Part shown: one piece after another, positions 62,438 to 64,000 of the stretch
How the letters are laid out: the number at the start of each line of letters is the position of its first letter
Position numbering within the stretch: position 1 is the stretch's first letter
NCBI GenBank assembly: GCA_027920525.1
Contig: CP115858.1
Coordinates: forward strand, 2,356,001 to 2,420,000
DNA: 64,000 bases
Origin: Chryseobacterium daecheongense
GTDB taxonomy: Bacteria; Bacteroidota; Bacteroidia; Flavobacteriales; Weeksellaceae
Direction of reading: 5' to 3'
Translations under genes and position numbers: made by a program
Notes under the pieces: model-generated
What the model was told of the DNA's origin: nothing
What the model saw: the letters and a program-made list of their open reading frames with translations, nothing else
Databases searched by the model: none

Positions 62438-63175
62438 CTATTGGTTAATTAAAATCAATAATTTTTCTGCCTTCCTTATATCTTCGTTTTGGTCCGGATT
62501 TGATTTCTGTTCAATAGAAGCTAAATAAACTGTATCATCAATCTCGTTAAAGTAAACCCTAAGAGCTACTGGTTGATATACTCTTAATTCATAAACAGTA
62601 CACTTTTTTGAAACACTTACATCCTTTACTATTTTTGTATCGGGATAAAATCTCGTTGCGAGATTTCTATTGGATGCTTTCTCAAACTCATATTTGATGG
62701 ATTCTTGCGCATCAGCAGAAAGAGAAGCATAACTTTTTTCAAAATTCTTAGTGATTACCGAATTGCCAAGAAATGCTATCAAGTGTTCCAAATTTGTTTG
62801 ATAAAATTGAATCCAGTTTAAGTATGAGTCTGGACCTATAACTTTTTTGTGGTCTGTTATTGCTTGATTATTAAAATCAATCCCAAGAAAGCCATTAATA
62901 TTTCTTTTACAATAATTGTTTGCAGTGATTTCGTCTTGAACTTCAGCATCACAAGGACTTAACTTTGCAAAAAAATTGTATAGATTAAAAATGTCAATGT
63001 CGTGCATATTAGAAAAAATGCTATTAGTAAAATGATGAATTTGATAGCAACTATCATTTCTGAAAAAAATATGCTCTTGCTTTTTTTCAATACTCATTAA
63101 CTGAATAACACCACTTTTGAATATTTCAAAATCATCAGTATTTAACGATTGATTGTTTAAAAAGAAGTCGCTCAT
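62438..63175 (-). CDS. Unknown protein with RelE-like C-terminal domain, partner of the ATPase
   Basis: This 245-aa protein's first ~180 residues are not recognised. The last ~65 (KCTVYELRVYQPVALRVYFNEIDDTVYLASIEQKSNPDQNEDIRKAEKLL) follow the RelE/HigB toxin pattern YELR..RVYF..L..Q K....I.KAE, which in those proteins forms an RNase fold. The start codon overlaps the ATPase stop by 4 nt, so the two are made together. A toxin-type effector controlled by the ATPase is possible. No antitoxin gene lies between them. Confidence 0.6.
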   Translation of the reverse strand: MSDFFLNNQSLNTDDFEIFKSGVIQLMSIEKKQEHIFFRNDSCYQIHHFTNSIFSNMHDIDIFNLYNFFAKLSPCDAEVQDEITANNYCKRNINGFLGIDFNNQAITDHKKVIGPDSYLNWIQFYQTNLEHLIAFLGNSVITKNFEKSYASLSADAQESIKYEFEKASNRNLATRFYPDTKIVKDVSVSKKCTVYELRVYQPVALRVYFNEIDDTVYLASIEQKSNPDQNEDIRKAEKLLILINQ

Positions 63176-64000
63176 TTCTTTTTCAAGTTTAGAAGTTCCA
63201 CATAATCAATCTGTGTTTGGTCAAAAAAGCCTTTAGGCCACTCCAATAATTCACCTTTCTCATTGATATGAATTGGTTTTAGATTTGGTTGTTGTTTAAT
63301 TCCAAGGATTTTATCTTCTTGAAGTTCTTGTTTAGACTTATCTTCTTTGAAAAAATAATTTATAATAACATTCTTATAATTAATTGCTTTTCTGGCAACA
63401 GCTATTTGAATTCCGTTTATAATATGGTCGCTATGTGTTTCGACAATAATTTTAAGTCCAGAATTTGCCATTACTCCCAAAAATTCTCCCATTTTTGATT
63501 GAGCAGATGGGTGAAGATGTGCTTCTGGGTTTTCAATGATCAAGATGCTGTCCTTTTTTGCCAACAAGCAAGAAACAATTATTGGCAAAGAATAACTAAT
63601 ACCGAATCCAGTATTTGTCGGAAAAATACCTTTCCCATTTGAGTATAAATTATCTACTGATATTCTTGCAGTATGTGTTTCGCTATCCTTAACAGGAACA
63701 ATTGTCACTCCGTCAATTATTTTACTCAACCAAGCATTAACGTGATGTTGAAACTTACTCCCCTTTAAAAATTCAGGGTCGTTAAGAATTCTGTTAGGGT
63801 CTATTTTGAATTTACTTTCAATTTCAAGAGAATCCAAATCAGCAATTATTTGAGCAGTAAATTCTCCCTTAAACCCAACATTTGGGTAGTCATAAAACCT
63901 TATTCCTTGATTAATTCGCGGACCTATCCTCTCAGCATTGAGATAATAGAACTCGTGAAACATCAAGGGATTTTGAGGGAATTTAAAATCTTTTTTTAAA
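63172..64000 (-). CDS. AAA (ABC/OLD-like) ATPase with DUF3696-type C-terminus, 5' truncated
   Basis: The frame is open to the window end, so the N-terminal part with Walker A is outside; an ATG at 63963 is internal. The visible part has YLNAERIGPR, a signature-like region (NTGFGISYSLPIIVSCLLAKKDSILIIENPEAHLHPSAQSKMGEFL, with Walker B IIENPEAHLHP), the switch ETHSDHIINGI and the DUF3696 tail LLEWPKGFFDQ. Such ATPases occur in many phage-defence modules. First gene of a two-gene operon with the RelE-like protein. Confidence 0.85.
   Translation of the reverse strand, partial: LKKDFKFPQNPLMFHEFYYLNAERIGPRINQGIRFYDYPNVGFKGEFTAQIIADLDSLEIESKFKIDPNRILNDPEFLKGSKFQHHVNAWLSKIIDGVTIVPVKDSETHTARISVDNLYSNGKGIFPTNTGFGISYSLPIIVSCLLAKKDSILIIENPEAHLHPSAQSKMGEFLGVMANSGLKIIVETHSDHIINGIQIAVARKAINYKNVIINYFFKEDKSKQELQEDKILGIKQQPNLKPIHINEKGELLEWPKGFFDQTQIDYVELLNLKKK

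Overview
The window is chromosomal DNA from a flavobacterium, most likely Chryseobacterium or a close relative. The reasons are the A+T-rich sequence, T9SS type A C-terminal sorting domains, weak Shine-Dalgarno signals, many Bacteroidetes-type promoters (TAnnTTTG as the -7 box, often with a -33 TTG about 20 nt upstream), a DUF3467 gene, and a tmRNA whose tag reads (A)GNEEFALAA.

Layout. 1-22 kb is housekeeping and accessory chromosome: a truncated secreted M43-type metalloprotease, an ABC exporter, truA, lpxK-punA, a thioredoxin-like protein with a GNAT, dinB, a cytoplasmic alpha-amylase, two small Cys-rich peptides with GG-like leaders, an esterase, AraC and HxlR regulators with their neighbours, a phosphodiesterase, and a five-gene envelope operon (DUF5777 barrel, cytochrome c lipoprotein, YceI, ankyrin, DOMON plus T9SS). 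That operon lies next to a Crp/Fnr gene and has a CRP-type site at about -42. 22.9-38.9 kb is the conserved transcription/translation block rpoC-rpoB-rplL-rplJ-rplA-rplK, then nusG-secE-tRNA-Trp-tuf, all on the minus strand. A three-gene paralog cassette sits between rplK and nusG. 39.3-48.8 kb holds an HTTM-like membrane protein pair and a two-component-controlled CzcABC-type metal efflux operon. 48.9-51.4 kb holds a tRNA operon (Thr-TGT, Tyr, Gly tandemly duplicated, then Thr-GGT), hpf, a XerC/D-type recombinase and rpsU. The ancestral order thrU-tyrU-glyT-thrT-tuf-secE-nusG-rplKAJL-rpoBC, familiar from E. coli, can still be read, but it is interrupted by both cassettes.

The variable part starts at the 3' end of ssrA (tmRNA, 52409-52808) and runs past the window end. 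It carries (i) a four-gene ABC-three-component-like conflict system (MBL hydrolase, trypsin-like protease, middle component, Rad50-like ATPase); (ii) an XRE regulator with a 22-bp palindromic operator whose half-site recurs in front of the ABC system; (iii) a sigma-70 family factor followed 1 nt later by a small TnpB/Cas12f-like protein with a degraded RuvC site, then a three-hairpin RNA-like element; and (iv) a DUF3696-type ATPase paired with a protein having a possible RelE-like C-terminus.

The most interesting content is (iii). A sigma factor, a nuclease-dead Cas12f-like protein and a candidate guide RNA together match the architecture of RNA-guided transcription. The 12 nt where the guide should lie recur in the leader of the same operon, inside a long inverted repeat. 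That suggests autoregulation, although the true genomic target may lie outside the window.
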